Shown piece by piece: positions 12,315 to 23,472 of a stretch of DNA of 64,000 nt. Origin of the DNA: Sambucus nigra (lineage: Eukaryota; Streptophyta; Magnoliopsida; Dipsacales; Adoxaceae). Within the stretch, counting starts at the first letter, position 1. Each line of letters opens with the position of its first letter. Position numbers and translations under genes: made by a program. The notes under the pieces are model-generated. The model was not told the origin of the DNA. It saw only the letters and a list, made by a program, of their open reading frames with translations, and did not search any database. Location of the stretch: NCBI GenBank assembly GCA_949130495.1, contig OX422222.1:271736109-271800108 (forward strand), given 5' to 3'.

Positions 12315-13097
12315 CTACCGACAGCACCGACTGAATGCATCCAGAGAAGAGTGAAGGGTCGCCAAAGTCAGACTCCCCCAATCATAGAAAGGGATATTCA
12401 AAAACATCCTCAGGTACGACAAAAAACACAAATGGACGACGTCGCCGCTCGACGCCACTATGAAACCTCCCAACACCAGCAAAATAAATAATCGGGCCAT
12501 CTGCCTCACTTGCAGCCCGTCCTCCACATCAATCATCCTGTCCAATAGAACATCCTTTAACAGGGACAGCCGGATAGAATCCCCAGAAACTATCCTCGCT
12601 ACATCACCAAGTGACGCGCGCACTGCCTCCGATCTCACCTGTAAAGAGCGATCCACCTCTATCTACTCTCCATCATAATCCAGCCCCAATAGCTGTTACA
12701 CGTCAATGGGAGTCGCAGTCATCTCCTCGAAGCCGAAATGGAAGGTGTGAGTAGTATCCCACCACCTCTCCCCCAAAGCGCACAGGACCGCTGTCGAACG
12801 AGGCGTCTCATCCAGTACAAATGCCAACCTCCCAAAACCCGCTGATGATACCACCTAACGCACTACAGGTGGGAGATGCTCCCAAACATCCCTGAGCCCC
12901 GTCATCCCACGTGCGCGCATGTTCTTCAAAGAAATATCAGACTGGCAAAAAGGAAAAATCTCGTCAAAAGTCAAGAAAGAAAGAAAAATCACTAAAAAGA
13001 AAGGAATGCCAAAGGTCAGGTTACTTACATAACCGCCAGGAGTCACTCTCGAAGAGCGATGACGCGACGGCTCTCGCAGCAAAGTCCGCTCATCCAT
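12315..13097 (-). pseudogene. Antisense plant mobile domain (PMD, aminotransferase-like) gene, three in-frame stops
   Basis: One minus-strand frame runs from MDERTLLR (ATG 13095-13097) to the stop at 12315-12317. The segment at about 12710-12790 reads ALGERWWDTTHTFHF and then EEMTATPIDV..LLGLDYDGE, the hallmark of the PMD family (erW...thtFhl..gEmt.Tl.Dv..llGL). Further down, YDWGSLTLATLHSSLD matches the usual W.s..La.Ly..L block. Stops interrupt at 12855-12857 and near 12696 and 12663. PMD proteins occur in DNA transposons, in Tat-type retrotransposons and, as domesticated genes, in silencing pathways. An upstream TATA box with palindromes suggests its own promoter. Confidence 0.65.
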
Positions 13098-13323
13098 AAC
13101 AGGATCAAACGCATCAAAGAGTTCTCACTTCGCAAAGCAAGAGGCGCCTTGGCCCTCCACTTCACATTCGCCCAGTCATCAACGGTCAACCACTCCATGT
13201 GGACTGGAGTGCTCACAAAAGCGGCCTTTCTTGAAGAGCAAAATGTTAGAATGATTTGTAGAGGAATCGCAGAGAGAGAGAGAAAGCAAAGAAGTTGTGA
13301 AAAAAATGAAGGGATTCGCCCCC

Positions 13324-13463
13324 TTCATATAGGATGCCAAGCGCCATGCGGATCGACACTTCCCCCCCACTATACCGATCGACACTGACTCCTTACCTTC
13401 TCGACGTAGCCCAAAAGTCTGTGCCACTGTCGAATGACACCCCTCATACCATGCCGACCGGCA
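13324..13463 (-). promoter_or_regulatory. Putative promoter of the antisense PMD gene
   Basis: CCTATATGAAGG on the minus strand (TATA core 13324-13331) lies about 230 bp upstream of the ATG at 13097. Immediately upstream are four palindrome-like 12-mers: 13347-13358, 13373-13384, 13428-13439 and 13452-13463 (TGCCGACCGGCA). Confidence 0.45.
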
Positions 13464-13469
13464 CCCCCC

Positions 13470-13838
13470 CTAAATTTCGTACATATATTCCTAGAAAATA
13501 CCAGAAAGCCCCAAAAAATCCTCGAACAATTCCTAAAAATCCCAGGAATGATTCAGAAGATTTTCACCAGGAAAATCTCACATTCCCTCAAGCGGAACCC
13601 CTCTTTCCCAGCGAAATCCTCAAAAACTAAGCAAATCTCCACCCGGAAAAGCTTCGGAGGATCTCTAAGGATCATCTGATCACTTCCCCAGCGGAGTTCT
13701 TTCAGCACTGAAATTGGTTGTTCCCCCATGTGAGGCCTCCTAAGGGGAAACAAAAGCTTTCCCAGCTATCAGCTCCATAACTCAGATCAAAATCACAAAT
13801 CACTTTCTCCAGCAGAATCAAAATCCAATATTTAAACA
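13470..13838. other. Non-coding spacer
   Basis: AC-rich sequence with short unsupported frames on both strands; nothing recognisable. Confidence 0.5.
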
Positions 13839-13841
13839 CTC

Positions 13842-14955
13842 CTAGGTTAGAATTGACCTCGATCTTGGATTGTCACCTGAGTTAGGTCAGAATTGACCTC
13901 GGTCCTCGATCGTCACCACTCTTTAGGTTAGAATTGACCTCGGTCTTGGATCGTCACCTGAGTTAGGTCAGAATTGACCTCGATCCTCGGCCATCACCAC
14001 TCTTTAGGTCAGAATTGACCTTGGTCTTGGATATTCACCTGAGTTAGGTCAGAAATGACCTCGGTCCTCGATCGTCACCACTTTTAGGTCAGAATTGACC
14101 TCGGTCTTAGATCGTCACCTGAGTTAGGTCATAATTGACCTCGGTCCTCGGTCTTCACCACTCTTAGGTCAGAATTGACCTCGGTCTTGGATTGTCACCT
14201 GAGTTAGGTCAGAATTGACCTCAGTCCTCGGTCGTCACCACTCTTAGGTCAGAATTGACCTCGGTCTTGGATTGTTACCCGAGTTAGGTCAGAATTGACC
14301 TCGGTCCTCGTTTGTCGCCACTCCTAGGTCAGAATGACCTCAATTCTCGATCGTCACCACTCTTAGGTCAGAATTGACCTCGATCTTGGATTGTCACCTG
14401 AGTTAGGTTAGAATTGACCTCGGTCCTCGATCGTCACCACTCTTTAGGTCAGAATTGACCTCGATCTTGGATCGTCACCTGAGTTAGGTCAGAAATGACC
14501 TCGGTCCTCGGTCGTCACCACTCTTTAGGTTAGAATTGACCTCGGTCTTAGATTGTCACCTGAGTTAGGTCAAAATTGACCTCGGTCCTCAATCGTCACC
14601 ACTCTTTAGGTCAGAATTGACCTCGATCTTAGATCATCACATGAGTTAGGTCAGAATTGACCTTGGTCCTCGGTCGTCACCACTCTTAGGTCAGAATTGA
14701 CCTCGATCTTGGATCGTCACCTGAGTTAGGTTAGAAATGACCTCGATTCTCGGTTGTCACCACTCTTAGGTCAGAATTGACCTCGGTCTTGGATCGTCAC
14801 CTGAGTTAGGTCAGAAATGACCTCGTTCCTCGATCGTCACCACTCTTAGGGTAGAATTAACCTCAGTCTTGGATCGTCAGCTGAGTTAGGTCAGAAATAA
14901 CCTCGGTCCTTGATCGTCACCACTTTTAGGTCAGAATTGACCTCGGTTATTAGAT
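13842..14955. repeat. Minisatellite of ~40-bp half-units in an alternating ~80-bp dimer
   Basis: About 28 half-units share TTAGGTCAGAATTGACCTCG. They alternate between an A form (GGTCTTGGATCGTCACCTGAG) shortened by variants and a B form with CCTCGATCGTCACCACTC. The core AGGTCAGAATTGACCT is an inverted repeat, and each half-unit carries the W-box core TTGACC. Unit divergence is low to moderate. Degraded units (CAGAATTGGCTTTGACC) continue to about 15080. Confidence 0.92.
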
Positions 14956-15229
14956 CTTCACCCTAAACCAACAGAATTGGCTTTGACCCATAGAATCGGT
15001 CACCCTCATCACTTAAGCCCGTGGATTTGGCTTTGATAAATTTTCATCCCCGGCACGCCCCTCAGGTCCTCAGAATCGACCTCGACCCTCTGAATCGGTC
15101 ATACTCCATCAAAAGCATCATGCGGTATATATTTAACGGTTATCATTTATTCCAAACTCACCCGTTGAGGGGCTCTGTAGCCACCTCATTCTGTTATCCC
15201 CAACTCTCCTAAGGTCCCTAGAACCTCCC

Positions 15230-15910
15230 TTCATCACTACAAACTCAATTCATGTCCCGAGTACTAACCTAGAAGTCATCGGGCACTCCCAGGCTCCATT
15301 TGACCAAAAAGTCAAACTCTTCAGATCGACCAAAGATGAATGAATCTTCAAAGGGCACTAAAATACCTTTCCAACGATCCATCCCGTGCGCGATTCTGAC
15401 TTACCATGAGGATGAACGATCCGTTTGACTCCGAAACTTGATCCGGAGGCCACCGGGCTCTCCCGGGCTCTGTTTGACCTAAGTCAACTCTTTAGCTCGA
15501 CCGAGACTGAATGAATATTTGAAGGGCACTAAAATCCCTTTCTAATGGTCCGCTCAGTGCGCGATTCTGACATACCATGCGGACGAACGATCCGTTTCAC
15601 TTCGAGAGGTCACCGAATGCTTCCAAGGCCTGGTTGACCAAAGTCAACTCCCCAAACCGGGCCAAAATATTTGTAATGTCGAATTACATATCCTAAAATT
15701 TCCAATGGTCTTCCCTGAGTGCGATTTGGAGTTACCATGTGGACGAATGAATCGTTTGTGTCCAAACGGTTCCCTATCCAATGGACTAACAAATGCTTCC
15801 GAGCCATATTTTACCCAAAGTCAACTCCCAAAATCGGGAGCGGTCCAAAGGACATTCAAAGGTCTATGAATTTCCTTTCCAACGATCCACCCCGTGTGCA
15901 ATTCTGACCA
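15230..15910 (+). repeat. ~170-bp tandem repeat, about four units
   Basis: GTCAACTC-type anchors sit at 15311, 15483, 15643 and 15820. Each unit includes GGGCACTAAAAT or a variant and GTGCGATTCTGAC...ACCATG. Units are diverged, and spacing is 160-177 bp. It lies just upstream of the LTR promoter and is likely part of the U3. Confidence 0.75.
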
Positions 15911-15957
15911 ACGGTTTGCCCTCGACAGCCGATTTTCCGAAAAGGCCTGAAACACAC

Positions 15958-16050
15958 TGCCAAACGGCAGGTTCCAGACCCTGCCTATTGGCAGGTGCCG
16001 ATAGGTAGGACCAGGTCTATGCTGATCGAAAGTGACCTAGGCCTATAAAA
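15958..16050 (+). promoter_or_regulatory. LTR promoter of the Tat-like element with palindrome cluster
   Basis: TATAAAA at 16044-16050 follows four palindrome-like 12-mers at 15958-15969, 15982-15993, 15996-16007 and 16020-16031 (TGCCAAACGGCA, TGCCTATTGGCA and variants), ending 13 bp before the TATA box. Confidence 0.55.
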
Positions 16051-17141
16051 GTATGCCTTCACCTTATTTTCAAGGGGAGCCCAGATCTGATACAAATCAC
16101 TCTCGGCGAATCCCAAAAACTTCTCTCGAAGGCACCGCGATTTCAACATCCAAATCCCTTCCTAACTTCCACTTTTCATCATCTTTTTCATCTAACTTGG
16201 AGAATTATCTACTCTCCATCATCATCCAAGTGCAAGGGCAGCCCTCCAACGTTCAAGATCAAGCTCAAGATCTTCAAGAAGGTCCAATTTTCTCAACTTT
16301 CTTTCCAAATTCTCTTAAATTCGCAATAACTTGTTTTATTACTTAGCACTTTTATTATCTCATCTCACACATCCTAATATATTTTTTATTTAGTATTATT
16401 GCACACCTCCTATTTTCATATAAATAAAACCCCAAAAAACAAGAAAAAGAGGGTTTTCTCATAAATTCCAAATAGGGATTCTCCTACTTTTCTCACACTT
16501 TTCTCACAACTAAAACATTTTTTCTACACACACACACACAAACACACACACTCACAAATAAGGACCCCCATTTGGATTTATGGGGATAAACCCCACCCCT
16601 CGTTTTGTATGCGAACTACGTGGACTTTGATGCCTTTATAGGCTACGTAGGCGTCTCGGGGTAAAACCCGAGACTCGAGTCCTTTTCTTTTTTCACTTTC
16701 TCTCTCATTTTATATCTTCTCTAAATCCAATTTTCTTATATTCTATACACTTGTTCTTAGTGACGTATTACTCTATATGCGTTATCGTTCAATTATAACG
16801 ATCAATGTAGGGGTAATTGCGTAAATCTTATCTTTCTAATATTATTTTTATACCTTCCTACGGACGACTCGCTTTATCTCTTCCATGATACAAGTCGAGG
16901 ATTCCTATCTCCACTATATATATACACATGCACACATATCACGGGGAAAAATAAAGGAAAATAACAAGTATCCATGAGAGATCGAAAGGGCGGAATGGGT
17001 GCCGAACACCTTCCCATTTCGTAACTTAGCCTCTGAACCCTTCTCAAATCATTTTGGTTTCGCATGCACTAGTATGTCTTTGGATGCCATCCTTCGGGAT
17101 GGCTTCCCCTTTTTCTTTTGTCTGTTTTGAGTAAAATAGAC
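16051..17141 (+). repeat. Transcribed part of the Tat-like LTR (R-U5)
   Basis: Downstream of the TATA box and upstream of the TGGCGACTCTGA site. It contains CA-rich and pyrimidine-rich stretches and no coding frame. The exact LTR end is not clear. Confidence 0.45.
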
Positions 17142-17153
17142 TGGCGACTCTGA
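17142..17153 (+). other. Arg-tRNA-type primer site, Tat-like
   Basis: TGGCGACTCTGA resembles the primer site of Tat/Ogre elements. The usual GGGGA tail is replaced, so the match is partial. Confidence 0.4.
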
Positions 17154-17282
17154 ATCTCTCTACATTTTTACACCTCATCTCAAATGATGCCGGCCGAAGC
17201 GCTCCCGAGAGGGATGCGTGGGACCCTAGGATCCTTTCCCTTCGCGCTCTCGCCAACACGGCGAGGATCGGGGATGGCCACA

Positions 17283-18457
17283 CTAATTACCCGGAATCAT
17301 AAAAGCGAGTGCTAAAAGTTTAATAAAACATGCAACGAACAACAAACCGACAATATAGATATCTCGCAAATGTAAAATATACACAAGTACCATGATAAAA
17401 TAAATGCTAGAATAAAATGAAATGAGCACATACAAGGGAAATGTACCCGAATAATCTGTCGGCTCACAGACAGTACAACATCCATAAAGAAGAAAAACAT
17501 AAATAGATAACAATAACCCCCATGGGTATAAACCCGATACACAAAAGAGTCCTATCTAGATTTATAAAGAGATAGGAAGCGACTACAAACTGAATCCCGC
17601 AACAGTCCGCACCTGTTACGGCTCCCAAGACTCTGGATAGAAAAGCATCCGGCATCCATGAGGTAGGACACCTATAATAATATATACATATAGCAGGAGA
17701 TAAATATAAATGGTTTAGATCCCGAGGTGTAAAAATGTTTAGCAAGTGTGTTAACCGTGCATAATAAATCTAAATGCACTATTTCATAATTAAAGTGGAG
17801 TCGCACTCTCGTGAAACCCCAAACTAACCTCTCATCTAAACAACGCACACCTAATCGTGTTCTGAAATCTTAATTAAGTTACCCTACCCATACAAGGATA
17901 ACCTAACTTACCCTGCACACGGTCCATACGCGCTTGACCTACCATCCTAACACACCCCAAAAATACTTTCCGTTTTAATTTCACAGAAATAAATATACAC
18001 AAATAAGCCCTCATAGGCTTAGGTTCCAATTATTAGTTTAAACCAATTATAAATCTTAATACGTCATACACTAACATTTAACTTTAATGTAAGAGATTAT
18101 TCTCTAAACAAAATTCATACAAGTAATTAAGGACACAACTTATATCCATTTTCAACATTGCACTACGTTTCGTGCATGGGGCATCTCGCAAAGAGAAATC
18201 CAAACAAGGAACCCCCCGATATACTACTCCTTGACAATGTCGATCGTAGGGATACATTATGTCATCCACACAAATTCTATTACTACAACTACCTAGATAT
18301 CGATTACTATCTAAGAACATAAATAGAATTTCAATTAAAACCTTGGGTCGACATTAACCGTAATTGTCGCTAAGTACGATCCTTCAACCACAAATAAACT
18401 CGTACACTAAAATCACCCAAGATGTACTTCATCGAAACTTCGTATCCTATTCACTTA

Positions 18458-18494
<37 letters not shown>

Positions 18495-20866
18495 CAATCA
18501 TTCATTTCTATAACCATGTATACATAACACACCTAATGTATACTTTGCCATCAATAATATTCCACTTTAACAAGAATAGTTATATCACACACATATAACG
18601 ATTCTAAGACCGCCCGTCCTGGTTTTCCCCTAAATAACTATCATCTTCCAGGGCCTATCACATCAGACAACCTGGGCATCCTATATCTCATAACGTCGGG
18701 AAGCGGCCATATACCTTCGACAGTGAGTCATGACCACACCCGTAATTACCGCACTGCGAATAATAGTCACACAATATAATAAGCAGTCCTATGGCCGAGG
18801 ATTATATTCACCCTGCATTCACTAGCAAGGGGACTTCACCCCATGCGCGTAACTTCCCATATGATAGCATTTAGAGAGGTGTGTATATACATATATATTT
18901 ACCAATCACAATATATATATATATAAGCATATTCCATCTTCAATCATTATTCATCAAGTAACATATGCTGGCGTTATATATACAACTCTCGTAATACTCA
19001 CCCTTGTTACGACACAAATATACTCAAAGCGTTCTCTCTTATACCGTGCCTCACTGGACACCCATTTATTCATTTTCCCTTATGATATAAATAGTCTCTC
19101 GATACATATAACAATGAGGTTACTAACTCCCTAGTGTAACATATATATCAATTACTATTCATTCCATCAATATCAGAATACACTTCGATATATCTAATAA
19201 TAATTTCGACTATAGGTATACACATAACTAATAGTCTTCAAACCACAATCTTAACCCTAAATTCATTTCAGAATCCTTTCAAGTATTGGAATTCCAATCG
19301 TTATTCACCAATTCAATAATTGATAAGCCTCAAGCTCAAAACTACATTTATTTTATGATCTCAACACATATTGGGGTATCCCATAGTTAATCACTCGTCG
19401 ATATGTATAGACTAGTCCAACTATAAGTATACTCACAACTATTTATCGACAACAAGTTAAATTTACCCTCACTTTAGATTACGGTTCAATGTCTCATGAT
19501 GAACCTTACACATTTACATAATTACCATATTCCTTGAGTTAATCATCACTAAGGATAAGCGACTTCCCTCTCTTTGGTCCCCTAACCATGTCCTAAATGG
19601 AATCCCATTGCTATAAGGAATTGACATAATAGTCGGCATCTAAAGTTCACATTATGCCATCACAACTTCCTCCCAATATCCTCAACCTCACCTAATGTAT
19701 TAACTCACATCTGATCTCCAAACAGGACTCCCATCCCTAATGAGGTCCCACTACCTCGATACGTCAATTTAAATACCTTTATATCGTCCCAAGCTACTAC
19801 GATAATCCCCCGCAATCATAACATGTGAGAAACCTTAAAAAATACTCCAAACATATCTCTCGCATCATATATGTGAGTTACAACCCGAGAAACCCAATCG
19901 AAAGGGATTTAAGACTCCTTCTAGAAAAAATAAGCAAAACTGACTTGTTTTCGAATCGATTCGGCCCCTCCGAATCGATTCGGTCCCAAGAGCAAATCGA
20001 TTCGGCCCAACTAGACCTGTAAGTCTACTATATACCGAATCGATTCGCTAGGGGCGAATTGATTCGGCCCTAAAGACCTGATGCTTCTGCAACATGGAGA
20101 ATCGATTCGCCAGGGGTGAATCGATTCGGTAAGTTCAGAAAGCCACGAAATGGGCTATTTCTCCAAAACCCAAAAATTCCCAAAATTCAATTATACCACT
20201 TCCAACCATATCTCCTCAAACAAAATATATTCCCAACATCAAATATTATCCTATATCTAATCTCCTTAAGTTTTACGCCCTTAAACCCATATGTAAATAT
20301 CAATTTCAAGATTGAAACCAAAATTTAGGTTTTGATAAATATATCCAAAATCCTATTCTTTTATCCACAAATTATGAAATGAAATACACAATTGAATTAT
20401 TTAACGAGATTAAACACTTGCCTCGAAGTTGTAGAGGTTGAATCGTCCCCGAGATCGCGTACGGGCCTGAATCTCCAAGCTTTTTCTCCTTTATCTCTTC
20501 CTTCCTTTCTTCTTCTTTCTTTATTTCTTTCTCTTTTTCATAATTGAGAATGACTGAAATCGTGAGCCTATTAAACCTTTAAAATGTAAGTCCCAGTTTT
20601 AAATGTTAATACACACTTTAAATGACCCGTTTACTCCAATTTGAGTCAAACTGACTAAAAAACATTCCTGAACTGAAATAAATCCCAATGAAAGTCATTT
20701 CGACCATATTGACCCATCTGGAATTAATGGCGCACTCATAATCATCATCCGGAATACTTTAAAACGCCCTCAATTTTTGGACTTAAATTTCCAAAATTTA
20801 AAATTCTCCAATTTAAATTTCTCCCAAAAATTTAATTTCTCAGTCCCAAAATCGTGGGGTGTTACA
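17283..20866 (-). repeat. Tekay-H 3' LTR, outer ~110 bp missing
   Basis: Collinear with 22674-22849 plus 33285-34099, and ends at GGGGTGTTACA followed by a purine tract on the minus strand. It is about 3.6 kb long. It contains a (TA)n run at 18455-18492, a palindrome cluster at 19951-20130 and the conserved AGGCAAGTGTTTA site (20412-20424). The missing outer end abuts the Tat remnant. Confidence 0.82.
19951..20130. repeat. Palindrome cluster CGAATCGATTCG, seven copies
   Basis: Copies begin near 19951, 19970, 19992, 20035, 20053, 20098 and 20117. Most are exact for the core GAATCGATTC with flanking C/G variants. They are separated by unrelated 8-35-bp spacers. Confidence 0.85.
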
Positions 20867-22564
20867 GATCTTCCCCCCTTACAAGAATTTCGTCCGCGAA
20901 ATTTAAGATATGGCTAGGACTTGGGATCTCATCTAGTCTTTACATCTACCCTCTAGATCACTATACCGATCCCTTCCAGTTCTCACATCGAACCCTATAA
21001 CTTTAAAGTACTATTAGCTACCCAGGAAGCCCATACACCCCGTACCCGAGCTCCACTCGTAAAAACATAACCCAACTCCACTAGCCTCAAATCGTATTAT
21101 AACCCTCAACAATTTCTATAGTAGAATATATAAAAGTTTGAAATTTTCAATGGTTGAACTCTTCTCAATTCCTGACATTCACTACATTCATGTGGGGGAG
21201 GTCTCGCAAGCGAAATCTAAACAAGGAACCCTCCCAATACACTACTGTGTAGCTATGTCGAGGATTGAGATTAGTTGAACCCGGATTAAGGTTTTATAAA
21301 AGATTTTTAAATTTTAGATATTTCCCGAAGGCCTATATAACAATATAATAGAGAGTAATTTCATATATTTTAGCACACCAATCATACACCGTATGTACAA
21401 GACATAAGGCCCCAACAATATAATATTCTCACTAATACCTAGTTCTCAAAACTAGCACAACCGTGAGCTCAATTACCGCTCAACACTAATTCTGCTAAAC
21501 TCTAAACCTTCTCAGTTATAAAAATCCCTTACATCACATTAAAGAATTACCGCAAGGTGAGCCCTTCCCTCACTAGAATACCATAATTACCATTCCTAAA
21601 CTATTCATAAAATAATATCCCTATCATTACTACTCAAGAATCTTAACGATCCGTACTTCCGAAAATCAACAGCATAGCTCTCTAATATCTTACCAAGAGG
21701 TGATATATTTTCCCAAAAGATGCCATACAAAGGCCACACTTGATCATTCTTTCCTCCAAGGAAAATTCTACACCCATAATGGTTATAACATCTAACCACT
21801 CATAAACCCTACGTGCGACGCTCCTAATCCCGCGCAAAGCATGAGCTACACCTAAAGAAAGGAATTCTACCTTATTTTTCCATAACCTAATTGCTTTACT
21901 TCATCCATGAATCCCTATTCAAAGTCCTCTACTCTTCCCAGGACAATCTCTCTTTCTAAAGCCTATTTCTCCACAAGAGAAACATCTTCTCAAAAGTCCT
22001 TCCTTACTATCCCGAAGGACAATACGCTATTGCGACTCCCGAAAACTCCCTCAGTCCTACTCAATGGACCCAAATCTCTAAATTTCTTACTCCATCTTCC
22101 CAGAAGGTAATACTCCCGACATTAGGATAACTCCACACCCCACATAGAGAAAATCACCAACACCAAGATTCCTCACAAATGCAAGTAAATTTATCAATCT
22201 AAACCTCCCAAGGGCTTCACTATTCTCTCCTCATCAGCACTTACCTTATTGATAAAAAAATTCTCCTTCTTATCTCTGCCTGAATCACGAAAATAAATAC
22301 CTCAAATCAAAGCATACCCAAAATCTGTTATGGGTATTACATCTCTCATCTTGCCTCTTCCTAACCAACTTATTTGTGGCTACGTCTGAGACGTAAATGA
22401 CTGTGTCAGAATGTCGTTCAAGTGAGTACACCTCGCAGAAGAAGATAAACGTAGTCAACATAACAATCCTGATAGTAGGGATCTATATCAAGAACGTCAA
22501 CGAAAGAACGCAAAAAACCCGCACAGATCCTAATAACACTAGAACCTGATGCTCTGATACCATC
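20867..22564 (-). mobile_element. Tekay-H internal region without gag-pol
   Basis: A purine tract (minus-strand GTAAGGGGGGAAGATC) lies at 20867-20882 and a Met-tRNA primer site (TGGTATCAGAGC) at 22551-22562, so both ends are genuine. The 1.7 kb between holds only short frames. The piece GAATTTCGTCC near 20884 matches the end of Tekay pol, and 21178-21260 resembles LTR sequence at 18165-18245. The element looks non-autonomous or deeply deleted. Confidence 0.7.
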
Positions 22565-22849
22565 TGTGACATCCCGCTTAAAGTAATAACGAATGGCCAA
22601 CCCTATACTACATTAAATCAGGAATCTCGAATGGCTCAGTCTAAGCACCAAAAGATAATATAATAAATAGATAAGGATAACTACCTGGAATCATATAAGT
22701 GAGTGTCAAAAATTTAATAAAACATGCAATGAATAACAAACCAACAATATAGATATCTAGCAAATGTAAAATATACACAAGTACCATGATAAAAGAAATG
22801 CTAGAATAAAATGAAATGAGTAAATACAAGGGAAATATACCCGAATAAG
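22565..22849 (-). repeat. Tekay-H 5' LTR, segment left of Tekay-2
   Basis: Begins TGTGACATCCC next to the primer site. It is interrupted after ATAAG (22845-22849) by Tekay-2 and resumes at 33285. Confidence 0.85.
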
Positions 22850-23395
22850 TGTGACACCCCGCCTAATTAAATACCGGGCGATCACTCCTTTATTAAATTA
22901 AAATCAAGGTGAACAATTGGTTCATTCTTAGCATCACTGTCGTAAAAATAAATTTTCCAAATTTAACACCCTATTTAATTAAGCTAAGTGTCAAAACCAT
23001 TTTTTTTCATTACTTTCCAAATTTTATTTTGAAAATAAAGATTTAATTATCTACAACAATTCAATATTTAAAGAATCACACCACAATAATCCTGGAACAT
23101 ATAATCCAATTAATCTAAACATTCAACAACTAAACCCTAGCATTTAAAACTTAAAGTAAAACATACATGCTGAATAAATGCCAAAGTAACAGTACTAGAA
23201 GTAACTGAAATACAAATGTCCCAATAAAACAGATAAATAGTGGAAAGGGCGACACATGCCCAATAAGGAGAATGATAGAAGTGGAATGAAGTAAATGAAA
23301 TCGTCTAAGCAAGTGGCCTGCAACTCCCACCTAAGCTGCACCATGTTCCTTCCAAGGGATCCTAAACAAGACGCCCCTATGGCTGGGCACCTATA

Positions 23396-23472
<77 letters not shown>

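Larger units (their letters stand above)
10040..17282 (+). mobile_element. Tat-lineage Ty3/gypsy remnant: antisense extra genes, tandem repeats, LTR
   Basis: No gag-pol is visible here. The region combines two antisense ORFs with plant-transposon domains (10.0-13.1 kb), a minisatellite, a ~170-bp repeat, a plus-strand LTR-type promoter at 15958-16050 and, at 17142-17153, TGGCGACTCTGA, which resembles the Arg-tRNA primer site used by Tat/Ogre elements. Extra ORFs in either orientation are known to be common in the Tat lineage. Both ends are cut: the left by Tekay-1, the right by Tekay-H sequence at about 17283. The assignment rests on this combination, not on a polymerase. Confidence 0.6.

Noticed and set aside
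13842..14955. CRISPR-like array
   Set aside because: Plant nuclear DNA, direct head-to-tail units without unique spacers, no associated genes.
13842..14955. Oestrogen-response-type elements (AGGTCA palindromes)
   Set aside because: The spacer is 4 bp rather than 3 and plants lack nuclear receptors; the W-box reading is more sensible.
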